Notes: generated by a model from the letters alone, not told the origin. DNA of 64,000 nt from Pontibacter kalidii (GCF_026278245.1 NZ_CP111079.1:2668501-2732500), one strand, 5' to 3'. Shown: positions 11,718-22,008, counted from the first letter of the stretch. A program made the numbers and translations.

Positions 11718-13211
11718 CTACGGGTTCTGCTCCAGTTTCGGGTTCAGGATAATTTCCTGCTCGGGAATGTAGTATACCACACGCGGGTGGGTGTACGGAA
11801 TCTCCTGCGTGTTCGACCCGGACGGCAGGTGCGTGCCCGGGTAGTTGCGAACCATCGTGCGCTTGTTGCGGAACACGTCATACTTGCGCTGCGCTTCCCA
11901 GGCCAGCTCCAGGCGGCGTTCGTCCAGCACCACATCCAGCACCGAGGTATAGCCCATCATGTTGGAGGCCGAGAACAGCGCCTCGCCGGATAAACCAGCT
12001 CTCCTGCGGATCAGGTTCACATCCTCCAGTGCCGCCTCGTTGTTGCCCAATTTGGCATTGGCCTCGGCGCGGTTCAGGTACATCTCGGCCAGGCGCAGGT
12101 ATACTGGCGAGCTAAGCGTCACAACCCCTTCCTGATAAGAATACTTGGTGATGTAGTATTTCTGATAGCCGTTTCGGCTTGCCAGCACCGGATTACCATC
12201 TGCTCCTTTTTTAACAGAGCCGTCAGCGTTTTTCTCATACACCGGCACGATAAACTCCCGGCGCTTATCCCCTTCAAATTTATCGATCAGGTTGCGGTAA
12301 CTCTCCGAAGCGTACATCTCGCCGTAGCCCATGCCGTCGTTGAGATACATGGAACCAAGCGAGCCCCAGGTCTGGTCGTCCTGCAGCGTGTGCTTGATGG
12401 CAAAGATGGTCTCGCGGTTGGTCTCGTTGGCGTAGGTGAAGTAGTTCGGCAAATCAGCCGTTGGCAGCAAGGTATAGCGACCGGAGTTAATCACCAGGTC
12501 GGCGTACTCAATGGCCTTCTCGTTGTTCTCCATGTATAAGTATACCCTGGATAAAAGAGCCTGGGCCACCTCTTTGGAGGCAAAGCTGCTGTTCTTCGTG
12601 CTGCCCATCAGGCTCGCCGCCTTCTCCAGGTCCTGTATCACAAACTCGTACACTTCCTTCACGGAGCTGCGCGGCGGCAGGTCGTTAATGTCGGTGTTGT
12701 TGCGGATCATCACCCCCGGCGAGGCTCCCCCATCCTGCGCGTAAGGCCGCCCAAAGATGTTCACCAGATCAAAGTGCACCATGGCGCGCAAAAAGTAGTT
12801 CTCGCCCAGCACCTGGTCCAGCTCCGCCGACTGCCCCTCCTGCAGCTTCTCGATCACCACGTTGGTGCCGTAGATCGCCTGGTAAGCCTTCCGGAAGAAG
12901 TTACCCGTGATGCTCATGGACGTGAGGTGCTGGTAGTTGTAGGCGTAGAACAGCGGGTCGGTAGTGGTGCCGCTCAGGGCCACGTTGTCGCTGGGGTACT
13001 CGGCCAGCATGTGGAAATTACGGGTGTAATAACTGTCTTTGATGTAGTTATAGTTGCCGATGGTGGCCGCCTTCAACCCCTCGGGCGTGCCGGTGGTCTG
13101 ATCAATGGTGAGGCCGTCGTATGGCTGTACTTCCAGGTCATCTGTACAACCCGAAAGCACTACTGCACTAAGTATGGCAGGGTATATATACTTTCTGAAT
13201 TTAAATTTCAT
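11718..13211 (-). CDS. SusD/RagB family glycan-binding lipoprotein (pair 1)
   Basis: This surface lipoprotein would bind glycan and act as the lid on its SusC partner. The signal ends VVLSGC (Cys22) and is followed by TDDLE, an acidic stretch like lipoprotein export signals for surface display in Bacteroidota. The fold shows SusD TPR-like helices (ENYFLRAMVHFDLVNIFGRPY, SSVKEVYEFVIQDLEKAASL) and the C-terminal block RLAEMYLNRAEANAKLGN...LDVVLDERRLELAWEAQRKYDVFRNK. At 497 residues it is of normal length. It starts 18 bases after the SusC stop, so the two are surely co-transcribed. The ligand cannot be read from the sequence. Confidence 0.95.
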   Translation of the reverse strand: MKFKFRKYIYPAILSAVVLSGCTDDLEVQPYDGLTIDQTTGTPEGLKAATIGNYNYIKDSYYTRNFHMLAEYPSDNVALSGTTTDPLFYAYNYQHLTSMSITGNFFRKAYQAIYGTNVVIEKLQEGQSAELDQVLGENYFLRAMVHFDLVNIFGRPYAQDGGASPGVMIRNNTDINDLPPRSSVKEVYEFVIQDLEKAASLMGSTKNSSFASKEVAQALLSRVYLYMENNEKAIEYADLVINSGRYTLLPTADLPNYFTYANETNRETIFAIKHTLQDDQTWGSLGSMYLNDGMGYGEMYASESYRNLIDKFEGDKRREFIVPVYEKNADGSVKKGADGNPVLASRNGYQKYYITKYSYQEGVVTLSSPVYLRLAEMYLNRAEANAKLGNNEAALEDVNLIRRRAGLSGEALFSASNMMGYTSVLDVVLDERRLELAWEAQRKYDVFRNKRTMVRNYPGTHLPSGSNTQEIPYTHPRVVYYIPEQEIILNPKLEQNP

Positions 13212-13229
13212 GGCTCAGTAGTTTTAGAA

Positions 13230-16200
13230 TTAAAAGTCGAGGTTAACGCCGAACATAAGTTTCTTGCTGCCCGGGTAGCGGGTGGTGGAGTAACCGGAAG
13301 TCAGGTCCACCTCCGGGTCCATACCAGAGAAGTCGGTCAGCGTCCACAGGTTGTCGCCGCTCACAAAGACGCGGATGTTCTCTGCTTTTATTCGGTTGGT
13401 AACAGCCTCCGGCAGGTTGTAAGACAGCGTGACGTTGCGCAGGCGCAGGTAGCTGCCATCCTCCAGGTAGCGTGAGGAGACTTTGTTAGAGGCTTTGTTG
13501 CCGTTTAGCACCGCCTTCGGATGCGTGGCCACATCGCCTTCTTTCTCCCAGCGGCTCCATCCATCCTGCAGCACCATGCTGTTGTAAGTAGGATAAGCCC
13601 CATCAGCATCGAAAAGCTCGCGGTTGTAGTTGTACACTTTGTTGCCATACACAAAATTCACAAAGGCAGATAAGGTGAAGTTCTTGTAAGCAAAGGTATT
13701 ACGCATACCGCCCGCAAACTTAGGCGTTGTAGTGCCGGTGTATACTCTGGTGGCGCTGTTGTAGGAGTTGGTTACCGTGTCCTGCACAAAGTTGCCGTTG
13801 GCATCATACTTCTTCAGGAGCCAAAGTGGGTCGCCGGTGGCTGGGTCCACTCCCTTCCACTCGCGCATAAACCAGGATCCGATAGCCCTGCCTTCCTCAA
13901 TACGCTGGCTGCCCTGGTCGATCGGCTGCCCGTCGTAGAGTTCCAGCACTTTGTTGCGGTTGAAGGAGATATTAAAGTCTGTTTCCCAGGCAAAGGCCCC
14001 CTGGAGGTTCTCAGTGCTCAACTCAATATCCAAGCCGCGGTTTCTAACCGAGCCGATGTTCTGGGTCTGCCAGTAAAAGCCGGTGGCCGAGGAAAGCGGC
14101 ACCTGCTGCAGGATGCCCTTGTTGGTTCTGTTGTAGAAATCCAGCGATAGGTCAACTCTATTGAACAGGCCGATTTCCAGTCCCACATCAAAGGTATGGG
14201 CTTTCTCCCAGGTCAGGTTCGGGTTCACGAGGCGGCGCGGGAAGCCCCCCGGCAGGTCAGCATACTGCACGTTAAACTGGTACAGGTCTACCGCCTCGAA
14301 ATCACCGATGTTGGCGTTGCCGGTGGTACCGTAGCTGCTTCTGAGCTTGAGCAGGCTTATGGTAGAGGTCAAGCCCTGGAAGAAGTCTTCGCTGGAGATA
14401 GCCCAGGCAGCGCCCACGGAGTAGAAGTCGCCGAAGCGCTTGTCGCGGCCGAAGCGGGAAGAGCCGTCGCGCCGGTAAGAAACGGTGGCAAAATAGCGGC
14501 TGTCAAAGTCGTAGTCCACATTCAAAAAGCCCGACATAAACTTACTCTCGGTCTTATACCCGCCAATGTTCACCGGCGTCGCCACGGCATCGAGCACCTC
14601 CAGGCCCGGAAAAATGCCCTGCCCCGAAGCGTTCATGCCATCGGTGTAATTCTTCTGGTATTCAGCGCCCAGAATACCGCGCACACTATGCGAGCCAAAC
14701 TGCCTGTCGGCGGTCAGCAGGTTAGAGGTCAGGAAGCTGTTGCTATAGCCATAAGAGTTGCTCAAAGAGCCATTGTTTGCCTTGCCGCCGGGCGTGCGCG
14801 AGTCGTTGTTCGACTCATAGCGCGAGTTACCAGTGGAGTAGCGGTTGGTGGTAGCGAAAGCCAGCCAGTCAGTAATTCTATACTCCAGTTTCAGGTCCCC
14901 ATCCAACGACTGGCCCCGGCTGCGGTTGTAGTTATACTGGCTGGTGTACAGAAAATTGCTCTTGTCGCGGCCGTACCACCCTACGGTGTTGGCGTCCACA
15001 TACCGGATCGTGCCGTCCTCATTGTAAGGGTTATCCCAGGGCATGTTGATGAAAGACTGGTAGATGGCGCCCGAAGGATCGTTGTCGCGGTTGGAGAACT
15101 GCGTATTCACCCGGGCCGTGATCGTGAAGTGGTCGTTGATGTCGTGGTCGATGTTAGCCCGGAAGTTAGTTTGCTCATAGTTGGTGTTTACCACCGTGCC
15201 TTCCTCCTGAAAGTAATTGCCGCTGATGTAGAACCTGGTTTTCTCCGATCCGCCGGATACGGAAAGCTGGTGGTTGTTGGTGATACCTGTGCGGAAGGCC
15301 TCGTCCAGCCAGTTGGTGTTTTCGGGCTGCGTGGGCAGCACACCGCTCGCAAAATCCCCATAGGTCAACGGAAAGTTCTTGGAAGTCAGATAGGCGTTGA
15401 TATCGGCTTCTGACGGGTTAGGCGTTGTTTTGCTTAACGTAGCGATATGGTTGTTGCGCTTGCCGGTGTAATCGTTCTGGTACATCCGGTTGGTATAATC
15501 GAAAAGCTGCTGGCCGTCCATTACCTCAAAGTTTCCGGTAGTGCGTTGGCTCACGCCGGTGGTGCCATTGTAAGATACCCGGGTTTTGCCGGCCTTGCCC
15601 CGTTTGGTGGTGATCACAATCACGCCGTTGGCCGCTCTTGAACCGTATAAGCCTGTCGCAGCGGCGTCTTTGAGCACGGTTATACTTTCAATGTCTGTCG
15701 GGTTGGCCGTGCCGCCAATCACACCATCCACTACATACAAAGGATCAGCACTGGCTGAAATAGATCCCGTACCCCGAATACGCACTTTGGGTGCCTCCCC
15801 CGGCTGTCCGCTGGCACTGGACACCGTTACCCCGGAGGCCTTGCCCTGCAGCATGGTAGCTGTGTTGTTGGTGGTCACGTCGCGCAGTTCCTGGCCACTC
15901 ACCACAGAGACAGAACTCACCAGTTCGGACTGGGACTTACTGGAGTAGCCTACTACCACTACCTCTTCCAGGCTTTTGGCATCGGTCTTCATGGTCAAGT
16001 TGACGCTGGTCTGATTGCCTACCGGTACCTCCTGCGTCAAATAGCCGATATAAGAGAAGACGAGAATATCTGTGGGGGCGGCGGTGATGCTAAAACCACC
16101 ATCTGCTCCGGTAGCCGTTCCCGTGGGGCTATTCTTCACCACCACCGTTACCCCGACCAGCGGCTGGCTTTTCTCATCTACTACCCTGCCACTCACCTGT

Positions 16201-16355
16201 CGTTGCCCCTGGGCATTAGCTATGTCAGGCACACTAAAAATACAAAACAAACATAGCAGCACCGGCAGCACTGGCATGGTCTTTAGGTCCTTTATCTTTT
16301 CCAGATAGGGTATCCGAAAAAGAAGCGCCCTACCTCCTTGGTAAATCTTGCTCAT
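13230..16355 (-). CDS. SusC/RagA family TonB-dependent transporter (pair 1)
   Basis: This outer-membrane transporter would import oligosaccharides using TonB energy. After an N-terminal leader and signal (ending PDIANAQ), a carboxypeptidase-D-like domain reads VSGRVVDEKSQPLVGVTVVV...FSYIGY. A TonB-box/plug start (EEVVVVGYSSKSQSE) and plug (KVRIRGTGSISASADPLYVVDGV) follow, then a beta-barrel ending in aromatic F (GVNLDF). The ATG at 16355 is preferred over ones 19 and 3 codons upstream because both SusC genes share the context AGAAGTATGA and similar N-termini (MSKIYQGGRALLF versus MKQHYREGKVLLG). A CAAACGTTTG palindrome lies 126 bases upstream. It forms an operon with the following SusD. Confidence 0.95.
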   Translation of the reverse strand: MSKIYQGGRALLFRIPYLEKIKDLKTMPVLPVLLCLFCIFSVPDIANAQGQRQVSGRVVDEKSQPLVGVTVVVKNSPTGTATGADGGFSITAAPTDILVFSYIGYLTQEVPVGNQTSVNLTMKTDAKSLEEVVVVGYSSKSQSELVSSVSVVSGQELRDVTTNNTATMLQGKASGVTVSSASGQPGEAPKVRIRGTGSISASADPLYVVDGVIGGTANPTDIESITVLKDAAATGLYGSRAANGVIVITTKRGKAGKTRVSYNGTTGVSQRTTGNFEVMDGQQLFDYTNRMYQNDYTGKRNNHIATLSKTTPNPSEADINAYLTSKNFPLTYGDFASGVLPTQPENTNWLDEAFRTGITNNHQLSVSGGSEKTRFYISGNYFQEEGTVVNTNYEQTNFRANIDHDINDHFTITARVNTQFSNRDNDPSGAIYQSFINMPWDNPYNEDGTIRYVDANTVGWYGRDKSNFLYTSQYNYNRSRGQSLDGDLKLEYRITDWLAFATTNRYSTGNSRYESNNDSRTPGGKANNGSLSNSYGYSNSFLTSNLLTADRQFGSHSVRGILGAEYQKNYTDGMNASGQGIFPGLEVLDAVATPVNIGGYKTESKFMSGFLNVDYDFDSRYFATVSYRRDGSSRFGRDKRFGDFYSVGAAWAISSEDFFQGLTSTISLLKLRSSYGTTGNANIGDFEAVDLYQFNVQYADLPGGFPRRLVNPNLTWEKAHTFDVGLEIGLFNRVDLSLDFYNRTNKGILQQVPLSSATGFYWQTQNIGSVRNRGLDIELSTENLQGAFAWETDFNISFNRNKVLELYDGQPIDQGSQRIEEGRAIGSWFMREWKGVDPATGDPLWLLKKYDANGNFVQDTVTNSYNSATRVYTGTTTPKFAGGMRNTFAYKNFTLSAFVNFVYGNKVYNYNRELFDADGAYPTYNSMVLQDGWSRWEKEGDVATHPKAVLNGNKASNKVSSRYLEDGSYLRLRNVTLSYNLPEAVTNRIKAENIRVFVSGDNLWTLTDFSGMDPEVDLTSGYSTTRYPGSKKLMFGVNLDF

Positions 16356-16480
16356 ACTTCTCATAAAGGTTAGTGGTTTAGGATTTGACTTAGAAAATAA
16401 TTTAATGTGCACGTAAACACCAGGGTTAACTTATCATAATACCACGGTAATCACAAATCTTTTATAGATTAAAATATGTG

Positions 16481-16490
16481 CAAACGTTTG
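16481..16490. promoter_or_regulatory. LacI-family operator-like palindrome O1
   Basis: CAAACGTTTG is a perfect 10-base palindrome with the central CG typical of LacI/GalR operators. It lies 126 bases upstream of SusC pair 1. The same core occurs at 21712 and 22009, each before another transcription unit. Confidence 0.6.
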
Positions 16491-16660
16491 TTAAAGCCTC
16501 ACTTATAGCTTCCCGTAAAGTCTCTAACCCCTTCTGGTTCTGATATAACAGATAGCTCTCCGGCAGAAAAACCTATTCTGAAGGCAACTCAAAATAATAC
16601 AAGTTTAAACAACAGTCTTCGATATGCTGCCTCCCCAGTGATCAACTAAAGTATGGCTGC

Positions 16661-16703
16661 ATAAAAAAAGCGGATGGGAACCGTTTCCGGCTCCCATCCG
16701 CTG
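16661..16703 (-). terminator. terminator of SusC/SusD operon 2
   Basis: On the minus strand, arms AGCGGATGGGAGCC and GGTTCCCATCCGCT (one G-U-type pair) enclose a short loop and are followed by TTTTTTT. It begins about 40 bases after the SusD pair 2 stop. This is a clear Rho-independent terminator. Confidence 0.9.
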
Positions 16704-16743
16704 AACTACTTCAATTTTAAGCTAAAACTCTTTTCAGGGAGGA

Positions 16744-18429
16744 TTAGTAACCAGGGTTTTGTGTCAGAATCTGGTCGCTCAGGTCAATCTGCGATTGCGG
16801 CACCGGCATCAGGTACAGCTTATCATACCAGGTTCTGGTTTGCACCAGTTTGTTCCGGATGTCGTAAATAGTCCCCATCACCTCCGGAGCAATTTCCCAG
16901 CGACGGATATCCATGTAGCGCTGCCCCTCCAGGGCCAGCTCGATGCGGCGCTCGTTGCGAATCAGTTCGCGCAGACTCTCTTTGCTGTTGTATACGGCCT
17001 CATCCACAGGCGGCATGCCAGCTCTTTGGCGCACCTCATTCAGCGCGGCGTACACGGTCGCATCCGGGCCGCTGTACTCGTTCATGGCCTCGGCATAGCT
17101 TAGCAGCACCTCCGCGTAGCGCAGCAGGATGATGTTGGCGTGATTGGCGATGTTCTCCCGATGCGCCTGCGGGTCTACCAGCTTGCGGAAGTTATAGCCT
17201 GTCTGGGAGTTGTTGCTTCCGCCGATCTGCCAGGTAAACGTATAATCGTCTTCCAGGGCATTCCAGGGGTTTCCGTTGAACATGATGGAGGCATAGAAGC
17301 GCGGGTCGCGGTTCTTGTACTCATTGGCAAAGGCAGGATCCTCACTCAGGTATAAATCTGCCCGAACCTGCGGGTCGAGTATATTGGCTGGGCCGCCGGT
17401 CTTAAAGTTGCTATAGGCGTTCACCAGGTCCTGTGTGGGGGTAACGGAGCTCCAGCCATTCAGCACGCTTGGCGGCAGGTAAGTGTTGTTCCACTGCGGA
17501 TCCACCTGCATGATAAACTGGTGGTCCAGGATCACCTCACTGTTGCCCTCATACTGCTGCTGGAAAAGCTTTTCGTAGCTGCGCAGGCCCAGACGGAATC
17601 TTTTTTCGTCTTCTTCACCGGCAAAATCAACCCATGTGGCATAATTGTCTTCCAGGTCCTTGTCGGTTTCCTCGTTTACCTTAAACAACGTATAACCCAG
17701 TCCCATAACCTCCTGGGCAGCATCAGCGGCAGCTTTCCATTTGCTGGCGTCACCTGCGTTAAAGCGGGGGCTGGCCTCGTTGAGCAGAATACGGGCTTTC
17801 AGCGCAAGCGCGGCGCCTTTGGTAACCCTGCCCTTCTCGCTTGAGTCCCCTCCCCCATAAACGACAGGGAGCGTTTCGGCAATCTCAGACAGTTCGGCGA
17901 GCAGGAAGTTTACCACATCCGTACGAGGAGTGCGCGGCACATCCTCTTCGCCGGCACCCAGCGTACTGGTAACCAGCGGCACATCGCCAAACCGCACCAC
18001 CATATCCCAGTAGAACCATGCGCGCAGGAAGCGGGCCTCCGCCTTAAAGCGCTCCCGCAGGTCAGCATCCATCTCAATTTTATCGGCGTTCTCCAGCAGC
18101 TGGTTGGCACGGCGGATGCCGGTATAGCCCCAGCCGGCGTTGGAGTTGGTGTTGATGGTACCGGCCGACACTACCGTGGCTGTGCTTTCCCAAGGGTACT
18201 GCGCATAGGCGTTATCCGTGCTGCCGTCGTCATAAATAATGTCTTCTCTTGTCAGCTGGCTGTACACCGCGTTCAATGCCTTGGACAGGTCATCCTTCGT
18301 TTTCCAGAATGTCGCGTCGGAGATCTGGTTCTGCGGCGGCCGCTCCAGAAAATCGTCGTTGCAGGCAGTAGTAAGCAGGAGCCCGGCAAGCGCTCCGGTA
18401 TAGGTGAGATATTTTATACTTCTTTTCAT
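16744..18429 (-). CDS. SusD/RagB family glycan-binding lipoprotein (pair 2)
   Basis: The 561-residue protein starts at the ATG at 18429, which opens a lipoprotein signal (MKRSIKYLTYTGALAGLLLT then TAC, Cys23). An in-frame ATG 11 codons upstream gives a poorer signal. The cysteine is followed by NDDFLERPPQNQISDATFWK, the typical SusD N-terminus with an acidic export signal. The C-terminal block reads LLRYAEVLLSYAEAMNEYSG...LRELIRNERRIELALEGQRYMDIRRWE. It begins 35 bases after the SusC pair 2 stop and is followed by a terminator. It differs clearly from pair 1, so a different or larger glycan is plausible. Confidence 0.95.
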   Translation of the reverse strand: MKRSIKYLTYTGALAGLLLTTACNDDFLERPPQNQISDATFWKTKDDLSKALNAVYSQLTREDIIYDDGSTDNAYAQYPWESTATVVSAGTINTNSNAGWGYTGIRRANQLLENADKIEMDADLRERFKAEARFLRAWFYWDMVVRFGDVPLVTSTLGAGEEDVPRTPRTDVVNFLLAELSEIAETLPVVYGGGDSSEKGRVTKGAALALKARILLNEASPRFNAGDASKWKAAADAAQEVMGLGYTLFKVNEETDKDLEDNYATWVDFAGEEDEKRFRLGLRSYEKLFQQQYEGNSEVILDHQFIMQVDPQWNNTYLPPSVLNGWSSVTPTQDLVNAYSNFKTGGPANILDPQVRADLYLSEDPAFANEYKNRDPRFYASIMFNGNPWNALEDDYTFTWQIGGSNNSQTGYNFRKLVDPQAHRENIANHANIILLRYAEVLLSYAEAMNEYSGPDATVYAALNEVRQRAGMPPVDEAVYNSKESLRELIRNERRIELALEGQRYMDIRRWEIAPEVMGTIYDIRNKLVQTRTWYDKLYLMPVPQSQIDLSDQILTQNPGY

Positions 18430-18464
18430 GATATCTTGTGTTGGTAATGATGAAGCCATCAATG

Positions 18465-21400
18465 TTAGAATTTGGCGTTGACACCGAGTGAGAAGGTTTT
18501 CAGGCCCGGGTAGCCTCCACGGCCGGAGCCAAACTCCGGATCGTAGTCACTGAGGCGCTCATCCCCCATGATGGTGAAAGGGTTATTAGAGGTAGCGTAC
18601 ACGCGTAGCGTCTGCATGCCCAGCTTGCTGCTCACTGTCTCCGGAATATTATACCCCAGCGTAATGGCCCGGATGCGGAAGTACGCGCCGCTGAAGAGCC
18701 AGAAGGAGGATGTATTATAGTTATGCGAGGCATCGGCACTGATGAGCGTGCGCGGGAAGTGCGCGTTTGGATCCGGATTCTCAGCCGTCCAACGGTTTTC
18801 ATAGGCTTTCTTGATGTTGGCTCCGTTGAAGAACGGGTAAGCCGCCTCTGCTTCCAGATAGGTGTCCACATCAGCCACACCGTACGTAATCACGTTCAGG
18901 TCGAAGCCTTTGTAGGAGGCGCCCACGTTAAAGCCATAGGTCATCCACGGCACGTCGTTGCCCAGAATCACACGGTCGGCCGCGTCAATTACCTCGTCTC
19001 CGTTGATGTCGGCATACTTGATATCACCGGGCTTGGTGGCAGCGCTTTGGAAGGCGTGCCCCTGCACGTCCTCTTCATTTACAAAAAGGCCCTCGGCACG
19101 GTACCCGTAGAAGGCACCAACCGACTCGCCTACACGCTCTATCCAGTAACCGTTGATGCGCTCTTCCACACCACCCAGACTCACGATCTCGTTCTGGATC
19201 TTGGAGAAGTTAGCCCCAATGGTATAGGTAAAGTCAGTCCCGATGGCGCCGTTGTGCACCAGGTTCAGTTCTATGCCTTTGTTGCGTGTCTCGGCTGCGT
19301 TCCGGTAGGGAGCAGCCAGGCCATAAGTAGCCAGCACCGGCAGCTGCATCAGGATACCCTCTGTGTTTTTGATGTAATAGTCGGCCACTACATCCAGCTT
19401 GCCGCGGAAAATGGAGAAGTCCACACCGAAGTCAGTCATGTATACTTTCTCCCAGGTTGCCAGCGTATTGGCACCTGTGCCTTGCCAGGCCCCATCCACC
19501 GGGTTCCCGTCGAAGTTATAGGCATAGCCCGTGCTCAGCAGCGAGTAGTAGTTGCCCGGCGGCACCACGTCCTGGTTGCCCAGCGCACCCCACGAGCCGC
19601 GTAGCTTCAGGTTATCGATCCAGCTGATGTTTTTGATAAACGGCTCTTCAGACAGTCTCCAGCCAGCTGAGAAGGAAGGAAACACTGCCTCGCGCTGGTC
19701 GGGGTGGAAGCGGGAAGAGTAGTCGGTACGCAGGGTACCTTCGAATAGGTACTTGTTCTGGAAATCATAATTCACACGCCCGAAGAAGGAGCGGATCGCC
19801 CACTGCGTCTCAGCGGTACTGTTGGCGCCTGACACAATATTCTCCGGACTTGCCGAACCGGTGCCAACCGTCGTCATCTCATCGTTCGGAAAGTTCTTGC
19901 GGCCCATAAACGCGGTGCGGTACACGTTGCTCTCCTGAGAGGCACCCACCATGACCTTGCCTGTGTGCTTGCCAAAGGTGCGCTCGTAGCTGGCCGTTCC
20001 CTGCGTCAGGATTTCCTGACGGCGGCCCCAGTTCTCCTGCATCTGGTTCACCGTCACGGCCGAGGCACTCATCGGCTGCTTCGTTGTAAAGTCTACAATC
20101 GGGTCCATCGTGCTGTTAAAGGACCAGTTCATCAGGTTGGAATATTTTAAAGAGAAGAGGCCGTTCACTGTCAGGCCTTTCAGCGGGGTCAGGCTGGCGT
20201 TCGCCGCCGTTTGCAAGTAGTTGTTACGGGTCCAGCTACTGCCGCCCTCCTCTATCTTGCGCAGCTGGTTTCTGGCGGCCGTGTTGGCATTGGCCGAACC
20301 TCCGCTTATTGAGCCCCAGCTTCCGTCCGAGTGGCGCGCCACTGTCACCGGAAGCGAGCGGTTGAGCTCTGTCCAGCTAAAGCCTGCCCCCTCCGTATCG
20401 TAATCCTGGCGGATAAAGGAGATGTTGGTTCCTATCTTGAGTATCTCCGGAAAAACATCGGTGCTGGTATTCAGTTTTACGCTGTAACGGTCCATGTCCT
20501 TGCCCGGCAGCAGCGACTGCTGGTTAAAATAGGACGCGCCCAGGTAATAACTGGTGTTCTTGCCGCTGGAGGACACATTGAGATTGATATCGCTCTGGGG
20601 TGCTGTTTCGCGCAGCACCAGGTCATACCAGTCTGTATTGGGGTACATGTCCGGGTCACTCCCATTGCCGAGCTTCTGAATCTGCTCATCCGTGTAGGTC
20701 GGGGCCTTGCCGGCGTTTGTCATCGCCTCGTTGTGGAACCTGGCATAGCCTACGGCATCCATATACTCCGGCAGACGCGTAGGGGATTGCCAGCCATAAT
20801 TGGCGTTAAAGCCGATCGTGGTTTTCTCGGTATTCTTTCCTGTCCTGGTCGTAACCACAATCACGCCGTTCGCAGCCCTCGAACCATAAATGGAGGCGGC
20901 GGAGGCATCCTTGAGCACCGACATGTTCTCAATATCGTTCGGGTTCAGGGCGGCCAGCTCCGTGTCGGAGGCCGGGATACCATCTATAATGATCATTGGC
21001 CCGGGTGAGCTCAGGTTGGTACGTCCGCGCACGGTAATCGTGCCCACACTGCCCACATCACCCGGTCGTTGGATCACCGTAAGACCAGGGGCTACCCCCT
21101 GCAGGGCGTTCTGTACAGAAGTAACAGGCCGGTCGGTCAGTTGCTTGGTATCTACCGTGGCCACCGAACCGGTTACGTCTGCCCGCTTCTGGGTGCCATA
21201 GCCTACTACCACTACCTCTTCCAGGCTCTTGGCATCAGGCTTCATGGTCACGTTGATGGTGGCCTGGTTACCTACTGTTACTTCCTTCGTCTCATAGCCG
21301 ATGTAAGAGAACACCAGCACATCCGTGGGCGCAGCAGCAATGGTAAAGGCGCCGTCCATGTTGGTGGTGGTGCCTGTGGTGGAGTTCTTAACTACCACGG

Positions 21401-21608
21401 TCAGCCCGATAAGGGGCTGGTTCTGCTCATCCACTACTTTACCGCTTACCCGTTGCTGCGTTTGGCTGTAGCCGGTTTGAATGGTAAGGAGGAAAAACAG
21501 CGCGCTTAATACTAAAGAGAACGCTGGTACGGGCATGGTACACCTTTTTTGTAGCGAGTAAAGTCTCCTGCCCAGAAGGACTTTTCCCTCTCTGTAATGT
21601 TGTTTCAT
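18465..21608 (-). CDS. SusC/RagA family TonB-dependent transporter (pair 2)
   Basis: The 1047-residue protein has a leader and signal ending TIQTGYSQ, then the carboxypeptidase-like domain (VSGKVVDEQNQPLIGLTVVV, FSYIGYETKEV). The TonB-box/plug start is EEVVVVGYGTQKRADVTGSV and the plug reads TVRGRTNLSSPGPMIIIDGIPASDTE. The beta-barrel closes with GVNAKF, whose terminal aromatic is a barrel-assembly signal. Two palindromes lie upstream: a TGTGTTCGAGAACGCA-type site 30 bases before the start and ACAAACGTTTGT 104 bases before it. It is divergently arranged with the FGE gene, sharing a 558-base regulatory region. Confidence 0.95.
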   Translation of the reverse strand: MKQHYREGKVLLGRRLYSLQKRCTMPVPAFSLVLSALFFLLTIQTGYSQTQQRVSGKVVDEQNQPLIGLTVVVKNSTTGTTTNMDGAFTIAAAPTDVLVFSYIGYETKEVTVGNQATINVTMKPDAKSLEEVVVVGYGTQKRADVTGSVATVDTKQLTDRPVTSVQNALQGVAPGLTVIQRPGDVGSVGTITVRGRTNLSSPGPMIIIDGIPASDTELAALNPNDIENMSVLKDASAASIYGSRAANGVIVVTTRTGKNTEKTTIGFNANYGWQSPTRLPEYMDAVGYARFHNEAMTNAGKAPTYTDEQIQKLGNGSDPDMYPNTDWYDLVLRETAPQSDINLNVSSSGKNTSYYLGASYFNQQSLLPGKDMDRYSVKLNTSTDVFPEILKIGTNISFIRQDYDTEGAGFSWTELNRSLPVTVARHSDGSWGSISGGSANANTAARNQLRKIEEGGSSWTRNNYLQTAANASLTPLKGLTVNGLFSLKYSNLMNWSFNSTMDPIVDFTTKQPMSASAVTVNQMQENWGRRQEILTQGTASYERTFGKHTGKVMVGASQESNVYRTAFMGRKNFPNDEMTTVGTGSASPENIVSGANSTAETQWAIRSFFGRVNYDFQNKYLFEGTLRTDYSSRFHPDQREAVFPSFSAGWRLSEEPFIKNISWIDNLKLRGSWGALGNQDVVPPGNYYSLLSTGYAYNFDGNPVDGAWQGTGANTLATWEKVYMTDFGVDFSIFRGKLDVVADYYIKNTEGILMQLPVLATYGLAAPYRNAAETRNKGIELNLVHNGAIGTDFTYTIGANFSKIQNEIVSLGGVEERINGYWIERVGESVGAFYGYRAEGLFVNEEDVQGHAFQSAATKPGDIKYADINGDEVIDAADRVILGNDVPWMTYGFNVGASYKGFDLNVITYGVADVDTYLEAEAAYPFFNGANIKKAYENRWTAENPDPNAHFPRTLISADASHNYNTSSFWLFSGAYFRIRAITLGYNIPETVSSKLGMQTLRVYATSNNPFTIMGDERLSDYDPEFGSGRGGYPGLKTFSLGVNAKF

Positions 21609-21637
21609 ACTTCTTATGGTTTAGCTTTATATAGATA

Positions 21638-21653
21638 TGTGTTCGAGAACGCA
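21638..21653. promoter_or_regulatory. second-class palindrome P1 before SusC pair 2
   Basis: TGTGTTCGAGAACGCA has near-inverted arms around a CGAG centre. It matches TGTGTTCGATAACACA at 41888 in 14 of 16 positions. It lies 30 bases upstream of the SusC start, where a repressor would overlap the leader or promoter. Confidence 0.45.
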
Positions 21654-21711
21654 ATCATTAATTTAGGATTGATCGTGGAGACCACCTAACCAGCAAAGCC
21701 ATTAAAAGCAC

Positions 21712-21723
21712 ACAAACGTTTGT
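21712..21723. promoter_or_regulatory. LacI-family operator-like palindrome O2
   Basis: ACAAACGTTTGT is a perfect 12-base palindrome 104 bases upstream of SusC pair 2. The 558-base gap 21609-22166 also holds P1 and O3, and otherwise shows no gene. Confidence 0.6.
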
Positions 21724-22008
21724 TTTGGGTCTGATTGGAAGTACCAAAGCATGGGCTTTTCAACACTATTCCCCTTTTCACGCCCCTCATGGCATCGACT
21801 GGGAAATTGTGCACTAACTACCTCCACGTTGTGCTGTGTCAGGTAGTAAAGTATAGCCTCTATTGGGGTGAAAACACAGGTGATAGTTAAGATAAATGTC
21901 CGAAGGACTCATGCCCGGCTTTATACTTTGGCCTTTCCTGCCATTGCACCCCAAAGTTGCGTTTGTGATTAGAGTATCAACTGATTGTTAAGATTTTATA
22001 AAGAATGA

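Larger units (their letters stand above)
16356..16743. other. gap between the two SusC/SusD operons
   Basis: No gene is seen. It carries the terminator of operon 2 (16661-16703) and a LacI-like palindrome before operon 1 (16481-16490), so the two SusC/SusD pairs are probably separate transcription units. Confidence 0.6.

Noticed and set aside
14196..15413. 405-codon open frame opposite the SusC pair 1 gene
   Set aside because: It lies fully antisense to a clear SusC coding region and has no recognisable motif; its composition fits a shadow of GC-rich coding.
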